Positions 1-12,214 of a stretch of 64,000 nucleotides of DNA are shown one piece after another. The first letter of the stretch is position 1. Each line of letters starts with the position of its first letter. The DNA is taken from contig MU128909.1 in NCBI GenBank assembly GCA_014904985.1, positions 172,566 through 236,565 of the forward strand. The letters run 5' to 3'. The position numbers and the translations under genes are program-made. The notes under the pieces were generated by a model. The model worked only from the letters and a program-made list of their open reading frames with translations, did no database searches and was not told where the DNA came from. Source of the stretch: Hydnum rufescens UP504 (Eukaryota; Basidiomycota; Agaricomycetes; Cantharellales; Hydnaceae).

Positions 1-1070
1 CGCCGTTGGAGGAGGCGTTGGGAGGGGTGTGTTGGCGAGAGAAGACTGGCCAGAAATATCGACAGGGGACATGGTAGGCTTGTCAGTGCTTTCTGGAGAT
101 GGCTGGGAGTAGGCAAAAGGAACATCAGGAGAAAAAGACGATCTTGTGGGCGAGGGAGAAGCGGAAGAATCGGATGTGGTGGAACTGCTGCTGAGAGCTG
201 GGGTAGAGCAGTGAGCATAGATACGGGACGGGTCAATCATTTGATCGTATGAACGACGTCGGGACACTGGGGTTTGGGAGGGAGATGGGGTGATCATTGG
301 TGGCAGTGGTTGATGGCGAGAGTGGGGCAACTGCTGTTGCGCGAAAGGCTGCTGCAGCACCGAGGGGATCGTGTGCGTGAGCGGGCGTTGCGAAAAGGTG
401 AAATAACAGGAGACGCATGCACATGATGGAGACGGATGGTGGAGGTACTGTTGCGGGTGGAAGTTATTGCGGGGCCTCTCGTCGACACGATGATTGTCGA
501 GGAGAGGGTGATAGTCGAAAGTCACGGTTCCACCGGAGCCAAAAGAATTATTGTGGGGCCTCTCGTCAACACGACGACTGTCAAGGAGAGAATGAGAGTC
601 GAGAGTCACAGTCCCACCAGAGCCAAAAGACTGGCTTGAAGGATCGAACATCAACTGGCTGGGAGCATCGAATGACTGGGCGTTGAGGTCAAAAACCTGA
701 CGGCTGGTTTGAGCATCATACGCGTGTTGGTCAAAAGATGGCCGGCAGCTGGGGACGTCGAGCGAATGATGAGTACTTGTCTGGAAACAACTACTATCAC
801 GTTGCAAACTCGATGAAGAGCGAGAAGAATAGTTCTACAGGCCGTGGAGTCAGTGGCAGGCGCCACGGGCGCGACAGGCGCGTAGAGACGCGGGTCTGGG
901 AGGCTGTCAGGAGAAACATGGTAGTCCCACGAGTCGGCGTGGACCAAATTGGAAGTGCAGGTGGGCGCGAAGGTGGCGACGTCATGGTCAGAGAGACGAG
1001 TGGTCCAACGTTCTGGGGTGGGAACGAGGAGGTCGGAGGAGTACATGTCAGTGTAGAGATGGGAGTCCAT
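1..1070 (-). CDS. Putative transcriptional regulator, N-terminal part (runs off window)
   Basis: The ATG at 1068-1070 opens a first exon beginning MDSHLYTDMYSSDLL. Splicing to a second exon near 835-840 (acceptor CTGTAG with a CTGAC branch point upstream) restores one continuous frame to position 1. The protein is low-complexity and rich in Ser, Pro, Gln and His. It carries a tandem 28-residue repeat (two units, SFGSGGTVT...VDERP.NN), then an RRRSYDQ patch and a TPLPTPPPTA tail. No DNA-binding domain is inside the window. The composition resembles the disordered N-terminal arm of fungal zinc-finger factors, but that is inference. The 5' splice site is uncertain; a donor GTCTAC giving a 53-nt intron fits the frame. 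Confidence 0.6.
463..630 (-). repeat. Two-unit 84-bp in-frame tandem repeat
   Basis: Units 463-546 and 547-630 each encode 28 residues in the same frame of the putative regulator. They share SFGSGGTVT, LLD and VDERP, with scattered substitutions between copies. The unit length is an exact multiple of three, so the coding frame is kept. Confidence 0.85.
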
Positions 1071-4000
1071 GGTGTACTTGAGAAAACGAAGGCGAAGGGC
1101 TTAAAAGGCCTTGCGGAGACAAGGCGCCGAACCCAGTTAAGCGGTTAGGAGCCATAAGAGGCAGCGTGGATAATCGAGTGTAAATCAGATTTACTACTTG
1201 AAACACCTCTAGGAAGCCAAGATCAAATTTGGAGTCGAGGCTTCTATAGGATTCATCTCTCGGCATCACCCACCCCAGGGTCCACGCCTCTCCCAGGAAT
1301 TAGGCTCCCCCGAGACTGGTCATCACCATCACCCTTGCGTCTGCAGTGCTGGGAACCTCTCTTTACTCGTCCTCCCTACTTCCCCACTCGTCAACACCCC
1401 CACGTATGGCATTACATTATATCGCACACTCAATTCTACCGCACTCGCATTCCTAGTAGTCGTCCCTTGGCATCAGAACCGAGCAAACCTCTCATTCCAC
1501 TGTCCAGCTCACCGGAAGGTCTTGTTGAAGTCGCGGAACACATACTTTATTTTTGCCTCCCGTAATCGTGATTCTTGCCTCCTCTTTTCGTTGCACAATT
1601 CGGTCCCACAGAACCACTTCATTCGCGACCTAGATCACCCTGCTAAGAAGAATGATTCTGTTGGAGGGTACACATAAAGGGCTCACCCCCTTTGAGCCTG
1701 TATATTCTGCGACCAAATAGACAAAAAGCTGCTTCGTGTTCCAATGGAATAATGACTCAAGATCTGAATCCTATGTCAAGGGCAGTTTGGGTATTTTGAG
1801 GGCGCACACCCACCTGTCTGCAGGTCGAACTGCACAAACGCCCATTCCTGCGCAGGATGCCGATCTATCTGCCCCCACCGTCTGCTCTCTCCCTCGCTCA
1901 GCACTAGCGACACGTCGAGTCGAGCAACGCACACTCACACTTTTAGCGTTTTGATATTGACATCACCCTTTGGGTGTGCTGGGAACAGGAACGAAGTGAG
2001 GGCGACGAGCGCGAGGAGCCCAATCAGACATGATGACAGCAACCCTGTGAGGCCATTTGCGCGCTGATAGAGACTGTGCATCGTGACGAGGTATCGGATG
2101 CAAATGTGTTGGCCTAGAACTCAGCCCAGTGGTTGGACCCTCCCTGCACGACTGCTGCACTACTGCTTTTCCTTGACACGTCCACACGACGACCGATCCC
2201 CTAAAACTATACACACCCAAGCTCCTGTTCTCATCCACCGATTCCCATTCTAATGATTGCCCCAAACGATTCACCCGTTAAAGCCAAGTCACTGACATGA
2301 CTAATTGACAAGCGTGCATCAGATAAGAAAAGAGAGATCGCACACCCTGAACACAGAAAATGGGAGCACTTTGAGCGGTCGGACCGGTCATTTTGAATCA
2401 TCAACTTGTTTTTTTCTATCAGATCAGCCGCTCGAGATCAGAAATCCTCACACAAGCCTCACTTTTCTCCCCAGGGCCTCTCCCTCAGCCTGCCCGAGCC
2501 TGCCCGATTGAGCTCAATCCAAAACAATACTAGGCCTGTAATCGCTCATATGATCATATGATCAGTGCCGGGCTATGCTCCCACGGGTGCTCATGCATGC
2601 CACTATAGTAGCATGCTAGTAGCATACTAGTAGCATTCCCTTTTCTGATAACATCCTCCCCCTTCTAGATTCGGCCACTCCGGGACTCGGAGGGTATAAA
2701 GGCAGAAGCCGCTCAAGATCCCCCTATCGACCCTACTCGCTCGATCCTTGTCACCTCGTGAATCGTATCTAAACTTGCTATTTACCCAGGATTACCCCGA
2801 ATTACCCAAGTTCCAGCACTCACCTTCCTCCCTAATAACCTTCATACCGGCCACGTGCGTTCCTGTCAACGACTGAACGTCTTCTTATCTCTCTCCCTCT
2901 CCCGAGCTGCAGCCTGACATGTCCATGATCCACAAACAGCCGGGCCTTCTTTAAACGTTCCGCCTCTCAGGGCCCCATTCCTATTTCACGCCTTCCAATT
3001 CCTCGCCATTTGAATTGTGGATGGGGGAGCGGTGCTCGCCCATGACAGCACCCCGGGCGCTTCGTTCTTTCCAACCCTGATTCTTTTCTGATCGCCAGCC
3101 CTCCCAATACAAATACAACATTCCCAGAAATTTTGGACGGGCCCGAAATGTCACCCATGGCTATGGCCATGCGACGGCTGGTTTGTTTTCCTTGACTTCC
3201 ACAGCCCAGTCTCCTTTTAATCCATTTTACGCCTCTGTGACGTGACAGGTTGGCCTGCTTTCTAATAAAGCTACGGTAATAATAAAAAAAAAGTAAGAAA
3301 ACTGCCACAAAGCGTGAGTTCTTCGCTCCAGCTTCGTCCGCGTGTCACTATTCATGAAGATGCTCTGACATTTTTCTCGTCTTCTTCCGCCGTTTCATCG
3401 ATATCGTCATTTTTCATCATAATAAAAAAAGCACGCGAAAAAAAATTGTCAACGACGACACTTCTGGCCTTCTAGGTTCATTTGAGTTCTATCGCGAAAC
3501 CCCCTATTATCAGAAGTCTTATTGAAAATAGTAAGCAGCAAAATGACTCACTGTGCTAGTACCCCTCATTCACAGATTGTCAGGATTTTCATCTTCCACA
3601 TCGATCCTGCAAACACACCCATCACCTGTCAGGTTGGACTTTTCTTTACTTTTTTTTTTTCATTATACTGTAATATTAATATTGACAGTGTGTGGAGATA
3701 GGGAGGGGACGTACGCCATCAACATTGAGCCCATCTCCCTTCTGCATGCGGGCCCCCCCATCATATCCTAGCCTTGGCCCCTACTATTTTTCGCCAATAC
3801 AAATTACCACACCGCCCCTATGAAACTTGCTCGCGAGCCCACCGCCCCTGGGACCTGGCACAGACAGGGATTCTGGATCCATACTCCATCTATCACAAAC
3901 GACGGTGGGTGGCGACGTTTTTTTTTTGGCATTCTCCCCCCCCCTCCTCTCCAGGGAGTGTAGACGTCCCCCTCAGGCCCCAGAACTCGCGCGCATGTAT

Positions 4001-4822
4001 GTATATGTATGTATTAGGTGAGCGAGTGATCCTAACAAATATTTGAATATCTATCTTTGGTCTTAATCTTTCGGGAGGCGGGTGGATGTTCGAAGCGATC
4101 GCCCGAGGCCGGCTGCCCCGATACGCCGCGATCGAGGCCAATGGACCCTTACCGCACTTCGGTAGGGCGATAATCGGGAGAGTACACTATTGGTGATGAC
4201 TTGATCTCTCAAGGACTGGTCCTCGGAGGTACTGTACTAGATCCTACTACGTATTTGTCTACCCCTATTTCTGGAATAAATTTGAATTCGGGTATGCATA
4301 ATCCAAAAAAAAAAAAAAGGCGAACCCTTTCTGAATGGATCGGACTAGCGTGCATAGCATACTGTCCTGTCACGGCCACTGGCAATTCGAGGAATATTAC
4401 CTGCTTGAAAAAAAAAATGCAAGCTCGACTGACGACAGTTACAATCGCTGAAATTGGACTCAGATCATCGTGGTGGGGCACGAGTGCGGGTCCTGAGTGC
4501 ATTCAAACTCGCATGTCAATCACCCTTGCTTTCTTTCTCCTGGAAACGTGACCATTTCGTTATGCGAACGAACCGAGAGAGTTCCAGGTAATGTGTCAGG
4601 TCGACACGTCAGGAGTACAGTTTTTCATATATTCAGGGCGGCCCCGGCCTGAAGCCACTAAAGTATTTGACACGAAAGTTATAGTGGGCAGGAGAAGAAC
4701 TCGAGCCTGCTGCACTCTCAGGCTCAGTGGATGCACGGCGGCCTGACCCATCGAATCTCGGAGCTTCGACCTCTCCCTCCGCGGTCTTCACCATCGTGAT
4801 AAGCTTAGAACACAGAACGCAG
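1071..4822. other. Long stretch without a recognisable gene
   Basis: No reading frame here looks like protein. The stretch contains the 5' flank of the putative regulator, a 14-bp perfect palindrome at 2547-2560, three 11-bp repeats and a TATA box, and pyrimidine-rich and A/T tracts. A GGCTCA/TGAGCC inverted repeat lies near 1680-1700. The right end is the 3' flank of TRM11. Confidence 0.6.
2606..2700 (+). promoter_or_regulatory. Promoter with three helically phased 11-bp repeats and a TATA box
   Basis: Three direct copies of TAGTAGCATNC lie end to end at 2606-2616, 2617-2627 and 2628-2638. A TATAAA at 2695-2700 follows 57 bp downstream. CT-rich leader-like sequence follows, including a candidate intron from CAC|GTGCGTTCC (about 2854) to GAGCTGCAG (about 2912). 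No long ORF follows on the plus strand, so the product is unknown. It could be a non-coding transcript or a lost gene. Confidence 0.45.
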
Positions 4823-6700
4823 TTAGGATCCAGTCAGGGAGAAAGCGCGTTTATTAGAAAGTGCAAGAGGATCGAGAAGGAGGAAGTGTACTACTACCCT
4901 GCGGCCCCACTTCCCGAAATCTTGGAGCGAGTTTGCAACAATCGTCATCCCTTCACACACTGGAATGTCAACGTCCTTGTATTCATCCGTCACTGTCGGC
5001 AGGAAAAAGACGAGTCGGCCCCCGGGTTTAAGGAAGTAACGCGCAAAGTGGACGAGGTCATGTGCCAGATCAGATAGCTCGTACGGTCGCATCGGCGGAA
5101 CATACGTGGGCTTCCTACACAGAGCACCCGGATTTAGTGGAAACCACAATCGCATAGCGGAAAGCTTCATGTCAAGTTCATACATGTGTGCCAACATTCC
5201 GTCTTCCAGCACCGTAGGCTCATCGCGCAATGGCGCCCGCTGAGCCTTCCCGCCCAATCGTTTTGCTCCGGCACGGACGCCGTCTTGGCCCACGCAAACT
5301 AGTGAACCTTGCCTTCTAATCATCGAGAAATGTGAAAATTACTCACAAGGTGGATCTACATCCCACGATTCCACAACAGATATCAGACGAAAGGCTTGAG
5401 AGTAAAGGAGGAATGTAGATTCATACCTGTTACAATTGCATCAAAAATATCCCCGCATCTCCACGGATTATGCGTGACGTCGAACGTAGCGCAATCCATG
5501 AGCCTCGAGGATACGCCGTACTGGGCAGACGCGCGATAAATTCCGGGCGTCTTATCTACTTGCTAGTTTCACATCAGCTCAGGGAGCCAGTGGGCTCAGC
5601 AAACACCAGGGGAATGACCTTTGCCTCGCATCTGGCGCCCGTCCATGTCCGAGCCAAAGACAAATGCCCCAAAATGAGCGGCAGTCTGGGGGGTCCACAT
5701 GATTACATGTCAGGAGGCGATCGCGATGCATGCATGAAATGCTCGTACATAGAGCATACTACCAGTTCCCGCGAATGGATCGTAGATGAACTTTCCAGGT
5801 GCTGCCTACTCATTTTGCACTGTAAGCGATGTAACCTAAGAAATTGCGAGAGAAGCCTGACCTGCGCCTGATTCGCCATCAAGAGACTCATCTCTGCATC
5901 CATGCTCGTGTTGCCGAAGAATACGCGCTTCTTGACATCAAACTTCCCAATGAGAGGGCGCGATGCACCCTCGGAAATCTGCATAGCATAACTCTGGATT
6001 CAGCCTGTCCTTCTACAAAAAAAATGCAGTAGTCCCATACATACAAGACGACCGAAATACACGTGTCGAAAATTACCATCGCCATCATATCGCTCACGCC
6101 CGGTGTCTGCATATGGCCGATCTTCCATGGAACATAGTATCAGAGGCTCAAAAATTAGGCCACAGTCTCAGTGTATACACACATTCTTCGAGGCAAGAAA
6201 GAGTTACTTCAGGTGTCTTCATTTCGATGGGCCAAGAAATGCCATATAAGAGAATGACTCGATTATACTTCGTATTCGCTCCTTCCGTGTTGTATGGTTC
6301 ACGGCGGACACTGTGAATCTGAACGAAGAATTCTCGTACTTGGACCATACATCCCTGGATCTCCGATTAGCAGCATGCAGCTCCTCATACGTGCTTCCCT
6401 GGGCCCAAAGAGCATACACGGCCCTGCAAGAATCAGACCAGCGGCCCAAAAGTCAGTCAAAAATGACATGCGGATCTCAACAGGCAGCTGCATTATTGAC
6501 TTCACCAGGATACACCGGGATGCCAAGCGCCGAGCTTCCTCGTCGCTTTCCAGTTTGACAACAAGAAATGGTCTGTGCACAGCTCGTTCTTCTTCCTCTG
6601 CAGGGAGCCGTATGTCAATTGCTAAGCATTCGCACACTGCCAGTAATTCAGGAAGGCGGAAGGCCGTATGCGTGAGTGCGAAGTGGAGGACATAATCCAT
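4823..6700 (-). CDS. TRM11: tRNA (guanine-10-N2)-methyltransferase catalytic subunit
   Basis: Trm11 with Trm112 makes m2G10 in tRNA. The first exon (MDYVLHFALTHTAFRLPEL) matches the family start. Later exons give ALWAQGSTYEELH, GKFDVKKRVFFGNTSMD, the SAM-binding segment FIYDPFAGTGSMLY, then AAHFGAFVFGSDMDGRQ and FDAIVTDPPYGVRAGAKR, and the frame ends with TAA at 4823-4825. The catalytic DPPY motif is split by an intron at 5284-5346 (GTGAGT...CCAAG): DPP lies upstream, and the Tyr codon is completed after an AAG acceptor. All the expected motifs are present, so the gene looks intact. It is in tandem with COG3 upstream. Confidence 0.85.
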
Positions 6701-7031
6701 AGTTCAATTCAAAGTTTCACGTGACACGTGACATGGATACGTCGGGAACAGACACTATTTCTTCGTTTTCTAACATGGATGAGGAGTACTAATTGGCCCA
6801 TGGTATTACACATCATCGTGTCTGTAGCTTCTGCCTCGTGTTACTCACTCATGGACCCTGCCCTTTTTCGTGTTCAATTATGACTCGTGAAGTGGCAGTG
6901 AGGTGTGCTCCTAGGGTGGGTGCAAGCTCAGATAAAGGGATTCCCCCTTAACGTATAAGGAGAAGCTGAGGGCTAGAAGGCCGATCGTATCGATAATATT
7001 ATTATACTGTAATACCAACATATCCAAGTTC
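6701..7031. other. Intergenic spacer between COG3 end and TRM11 start
   Basis: This 331-bp spacer holds the 3' flank of COG3 and the promoter of TRM11, both on the minus strand. A near-palindromic TTTCACGTGACACGTGACA segment (about 6714-6732) has two overlapping CACGTG-type E-boxes just upstream of the TRM11 start. No gene is seen. Confidence 0.5.
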
Positions 7032-10000
7032 TCAGCTCGTAGCGACGCCATCTTCGCACCACTCCTGTAACAATTGCCGAAGCTCAGCAGAGGAAAGCAT
7101 ATCCCCATCGGCTCCCGCACGACCCTGAGTCTCCAACGCGTTCGTATACTCCTCATAACGTCGAAGAATATTAGCTTGCATGGGAGCCACAAGAATTGCC
7201 ACGGTTTTGGGATCGTCCAGGTACAGCCGAAGCTTCTCGACCAATCCTCGCACCTCTTTTTCGCAGGCCTGCTTGAATACGGCCGTGTTTCCACTCACCA
7301 TTGCAGAGGTGGGCGTTGATGCTGTGGCCAATGTGGACTTCGATACATCCCCAAGCGACTGAGTCGCGGCATCTGAGCCAGCTGATATAAGCTCTTCGCA
7401 CACTCGCTTGAGCTCCTGATCTGTCCCCTGTTTAGTGCGAGCGAGAAAAATTAAATTTCCAAGTCGGGGTTTGGAGAGGGGTCCCTACCGCTCGAGTATC
7501 GCCTTCACGAGGCATCGCAAACGAGGCGAGACCCCAAGAATGTTCCCAGACGCGAAGATGGACGTTGTGCCTCGCAATAACGCACCGAGGGTATCTTTGA
7601 AAAAAAGAAAATCAATTTTAAATTCTGGCCCAAGGGGATAGCACAAAACAAGGGAGAAAAATACCCGTGGCTGTTGGAGCCACTTTGGTCTCCGACACAT
7701 GTGTCTGAATTCCAGCACGTTTTGCACTCAAAATGTTGGCCATCTCCTTCAGCACCAGAAGATGCCGCACAAGGAATAGACGAGCGTCTTGGTCGGAGGA
7801 TTGGGTGCCTACTAATTGGGCAGTGGAGATGAGGGACTGTCGGCAAGTCGATATCGCATCATTGGCCATGTCGTCAAATATTGCGGGCTGCAGGAAGCAA
7901 AAATAGATCGAGTAATCAGTGTGATGGCTCTGGGGCTCTGAGTAGAAAGTACAGGACGAACTTTGACAAAGTCATGAAGTAGTGATAATATCCAGTGCAG
8001 TTTCTGGACAGTTGGATACCAGGTCGGCATAGAGTCCCGAGATGACAGAGTTTCAAACAGTTCGTCCGTAGACCCATCTAGTGGGGATTCGGGTGTTTCA
8101 CCTGGTTTATCCAGACGCTCCTTCCGGAATGCTAGTGTCCAAAAAGGTAGCCATTAGGTTCGCTTGCAAAGAGAGTGACACAAATGAAAAGACGAGAACG
8201 GTCGAAAAACACACCGATAAGTTTCTGTGGATAGTCCAAATCGACCTTCGCTGGTGAGAAATGCCGTATTTCTGCCTGGATGACGGCCTGAGCTTTGAAG
8301 AACAATCGTGTCTCCGCATCTTGTAGGATCATCTGCAACAAGTGCGATATGTGCAGTCTTCGCAGGGGTTTTGCTGTCTGTGGGCCGCCAGCGCCTACAA
8401 ATGAGATGAGCCGAGAAGCAATAGTCCGATCATGGGGATGACTGTGCATGTCATCCGATGGGAGCAGAGTGAGGTCTTCGTCTGATGATGAGGCGGAGGT
8501 GGGATTATGTGGGTAAGTGGAAGGGACGTCGAGGACCATTAGGGCCTGGAGGACGGTGCAGACTTCGCAGAGAACGGTTAGTTGGGGTTCATGTAATATC
8601 CGTGGGCGTAGATCGTCGTAGAGGTAGTCACAGAGACCTTCCAAGTAACGGCTGAGGGAAATACGGACATTGGTCTCCTCATAATCGAAGAATATGAATG
8701 GTAGATGATCTCACTATAATCTTTCCTCTCCGGAATTGAAGAAACGACGGTAGAGGTCAAACTCGTCCATGCATAACTGCTTTAAATAGCTGCATCCTGC
8801 ACGCGTCTGTATGTCTCACATCAATATGATTCCAGGCATAATACATTGGTAACGCGGCAGAAACTCACCAGCTCAACGAGGTCACTCTTACCGGGATCAA
8901 GCATTCTGATCTCATTCGTCAGTCGTCCAGCTATTAGCGCTTTCCTCGCGACAAAATACGCCGTGTGGCACTCTGAGAGCAAGCTCGAGAGATCATCCGG
9001 GTGGGTTCCAGCGCGTCGCTCGAGCTCTGCAAGGAGGGGTGCCGTCGGACCGGAGAGGGAGCTGAATTTGGCGTACAAAAGATGGGTTTTGGCAGTCTCG
9101 GAAAGGTCCTGACGTCCCGAATACTAACTCAACGCGCTTGACGGGAGGAAGGAATATGGAGGGGAATACCTTGTCAGCCATTCGACGTTGGACGTCCGCA
9201 GCGAGAGCTTTCAAGGTCCCCACGAAGTACATCTTGATCAATGTCATCGCACGCACCATGCAGTGCTGAAAGCGGAGGAGATACACCTCCGCATCTGTGA
9301 AGTGTCGCTGGTAGAGTAGACCAGAATTAATTACCAGCGTGACGAAGCTTACACGGCTGAGAAACTTGGACTGACATGGTCCTGGAAATATTCTATACAT
9401 ACGTCTACTCGTTCCACCATGAGTAGAAAGTCAGTTTGCAGTACCAGGGCATCGCCAGGGTGATTCAGCATGCGCGTGGCATGCTCCAGCTCTTGATAGT
9501 ATTCCATTCGTAAAGCGATTGCGTCTGTGACATCCAGGAGCCTATCCTGAAATCAAGAACAATCTCATGAGAGACACGCAGATAAAAATTACATCATATC
9601 GACACACCCGCTCTTCCAGTAGCCTCTCACAGGCTGCCTGCAAGCTGTCGGCGCCATCCTCTACGCCTCTCCATTCCTTTAACATATCCTTCACGCAGTT
9701 TTCGACGTCCTCGATTCCTTCAAGCATCGCATCACATCGTGCAAGATGGTCGGATATCGTTGAGAGGTAGTTATGAAAATGCGACTCCTGCGCATGAGAC
9801 AAGGTACGTTCCACTATTGAGAACCAATCATAGAATTGTTGCGGAGTGGTGATGGGATGGACGGGATGCAACGGGTGATGTGGATTTGGCGCAGAAGAAA
9901 GAGACGATTTATTCCCATTCGCATTAGAAGGGGTGCCAGGTCGTGATAGAGGATTGGTCTTCGGCGTAGAGGGACGGGAGTGGGGATCGTAGTCGCTTTC

Positions 10001-10275
10001 TTCTGTAAACTGTGGATCACTGGTCAGATCGCCCCATTCACATGAGACAGCACCAGACAAGAACTGGGCTTGGACATGGACATTGACCGTACTTTAAGTG
10101 GTAGTGGACGGTGCTCGCATGCACGCTTTAGGGTGCTGATACTTTGTATAGCAGCATCACTAATAGGAGCTTTAGATTCCCATTCTTCCATGCTCAGCTG
10201 CGGCGGTTGTTGTTTCGCTGGAGTCGGCGACGAAGGACGTAATGCAGGCATATCTGCTCGACGACGAACAGCCAT
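7032..10275 (-). CDS. COG3: Conserved oligomeric Golgi complex subunit 3
   Basis: COG3 (Sec34) is a lobe-A subunit of the COG tether for retrograde vesicles at the Golgi. The start exon reads MAVRRRADMPAL and leads into LSMEEWESKAPISDA, the hallmark N-terminus of COG3. The next large exon holds a Pro/Ser linker and the SEC34 helical region (TTPQQFYDWFSIVERTL, then DHLARCDAMLEGIEDVE). Downstream exons continue helical segments such as LLYQRHFTDAEVYLLRFQ. The last exon gives CEKEVRGLVEKLRLYLDD and ends at TAA or TAG near 7032. There are many short introns, and no disruption was noticed, though not every junction was resolved. The gene is in tandem with TRM11. Confidence 0.85.
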
Positions 10276-10700
10276 TCAAGCTAGTGTTACGACCACCAGT
10301 GTGGGCGGAACCTGATGGATTCGAAGGAAGAGACCGTCTATAGCTAGCTTAAGTACTCGAATGGTGAGAAGATGGTTGGTTTGGAGCAGTTCATGGACAC
10401 CACCAAGTTTCGGTCACGAGATCGACTCCTGACAACGTGGGAATTCTTCAGATTTTGTTGCAAGCTTTGCATCTTCAGCCATTTTCAATGTGCGCCGACA
10501 CATCTCAGATAATGGGGCTGCGAGAAGAGTACAGGAAGTACAAGCAAGAAAGGGTGATGAATCATGAGACTAAAGGGAGGAATTTCTTCGTGAATTCTGG
10601 AGCTAGCCGGGTGGATGGATGTGCATGATAAGAGGGTGTCGTGAGTGGCATATAGCTATTTATCCAATGAACGAATAGGGACAAGGAGTTGCACCCTCAA
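10276..10700. other. Intergenic spacer upstream of COG3
   Basis: This spacer holds the COG3 promoter side and the 3' flank of the Spo12-like gene, both on the minus strand. No coding sequence is recognised. Confidence 0.5.
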
Positions 10701-11179
10701 TCATCTATGTCGGCAGTGGAACCTCCTTCGGTCAGCTTGCTTCCAAATGATAATGGCTTCACTGAGCTGAAGTTGTAGAATTTGGACAGGTTAGATTATT
10801 ATGTAGATGGATAGAATCGCGAACAACATGATTGGGTACTCGCTTTGAGAAGTGCTTTTTCTTGGCCTGACTCAATTTGGCGGTTACAGGCGTCATGAGC
10901 TTATCCGTGGGGGAGACGATGGACGGGTTGCTTTAAGATAAGATAAGTTGACAACCATGCCATTGATCCATGATGTTGACTTTAAATACCAACGAACCTG
11001 CGCTTCACCATCTTCTTGGCCAACAAGGCTTTCTGTCCCATCGCAGCATTATTATTGGTGTGGTTCCCAAGCGGTGCCTCTGGGATATGCACGACGGCTG
11101 CCTGCGCTGGATTATGCAGAGGTTGAGGCGAAGGTGCCGCGGAAGATGCTGCAGACACTGTTCCTTGTTCGGATGACAT
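10701..11179 (-). CDS. Small Spo12-like cell-cycle protein (about 110 aa)
   Basis: Three exons give a continuous protein of about 110 residues. Exon 1 starts MSSEQGTVSAASS and ends at KKMVKR. Exon 2 holds NPSIVSPTDKLMTPVTAKL and QAKKKHFSKR. Exon 3 holds PLSFGSKLTEGG...ADIDD and a TGA at 10701-10703. The introns are 10931-10997 (GTTCGT...AAAG) and 10757-10839 (GTACCC...GAAG), both ending AAG. A short core with (S/T)P sites, a basic KKKHF run and a P-x-SF end resembles the Spo12 family, small fungal proteins of the mitotic-exit (FEAR) pathway. The family assignment is inference from this short motif. The gene structure is better supported than the function. Confidence 0.5.
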
Positions 11180-12214
11180 TGTAACTAATTCTGTATGCAG
11201 TATCAGAGATAGATATGTCCAGATCAGAGGTGCTGAGACGTACTAGACGGCTGGGGGAGGGGGTGTCTAATGTGTTGGTTGCAAGTGTTGGTTGTTCAAC
11301 AACGGGTGCAACCGAATCACACGTGCCAACAACGCGTAAACAGGTGTACACCCAATACCTACGCACAACTCCAAATCCTGGACTCAACCGCACTCTACCC
11401 TTGGCTCCATGTAAATCACAGCGGTTTGATGATTGAAACATATTCTCTAAGGCTCGTACAAGTCATATGCAGAATCCCTACCCTCAGACCCGGGCGGTTT
11501 GTCATAGGCAACTATACAATACAACCGGTCCATTCAGGAGTTGTTGCAGAAAGCGACCGGGTTAGGATCTCTGATAGCTATAGTAGATAGCTTGCCAAAA
11601 TTATCGGATCCTTCATGTTCCAGAAATAAGCAAGAAAACAAAAACCGTTAAAAATATTGCACTGTGGCTTGATTAGAAGTACAATATCGCGGCGACGAGC
11701 GTTGTATTAGGATCAGAATTTATCTGCAAGGCGTGAATGAGCCCGTCAGATCAGAGGGCATTTCGCTGGGAACTTACCCACATAAACTATAAAGTTAAAA
11801 GAGCATAGGGCTCTTCTTCCGGTTCGGTTCAGTCACGAAATCCAGCACCAGCACCTGGGGCCTGTATAGAATAAGAGCCAATAATTATGGATTGCAGTAA
11901 ATGCGAAGGGAAAAGATTGGAGAAAGAGGAGAGGCCGTGCACATGGGGCCTATGGACTAGGAACTGATGCGGGGTATACGGTGGTCACAGTACCCGCGGA
12001 GGCAACAGACTAATAATCTGGTGAGACGCAGAGTATTTGTTTAAGGAATGACCCCAACGGTCCAGTGTCGGGCTCCAAGAACTTTAAGATATATTGTGGA
12101 TCTGAGTGGGCGTCCAAGCGTGGCTTATCGGATCGGAATCTCCCGCAACTACGAATTGCTATTCTGCGGGCAGGCAAGAGCACCTTCAAGGCCACAACCT
12201 TTTTCCTTGACCAA
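11180..12214. other. Divergent intergenic region, about 1 kb
   Basis: This region lies between the start of the Spo12-like gene (-) and the GH79 start (+). No ORF resembles a conserved protein. It presumably carries both promoters. Confidence 0.5.

Noticed and set aside
2967..3308. Minus-strand ORF of 113 codons in the long non-coding tract
   Set aside because: It opens with a hydrophobic run caused by an A/T tract and has no family-like motif; composition looks random.
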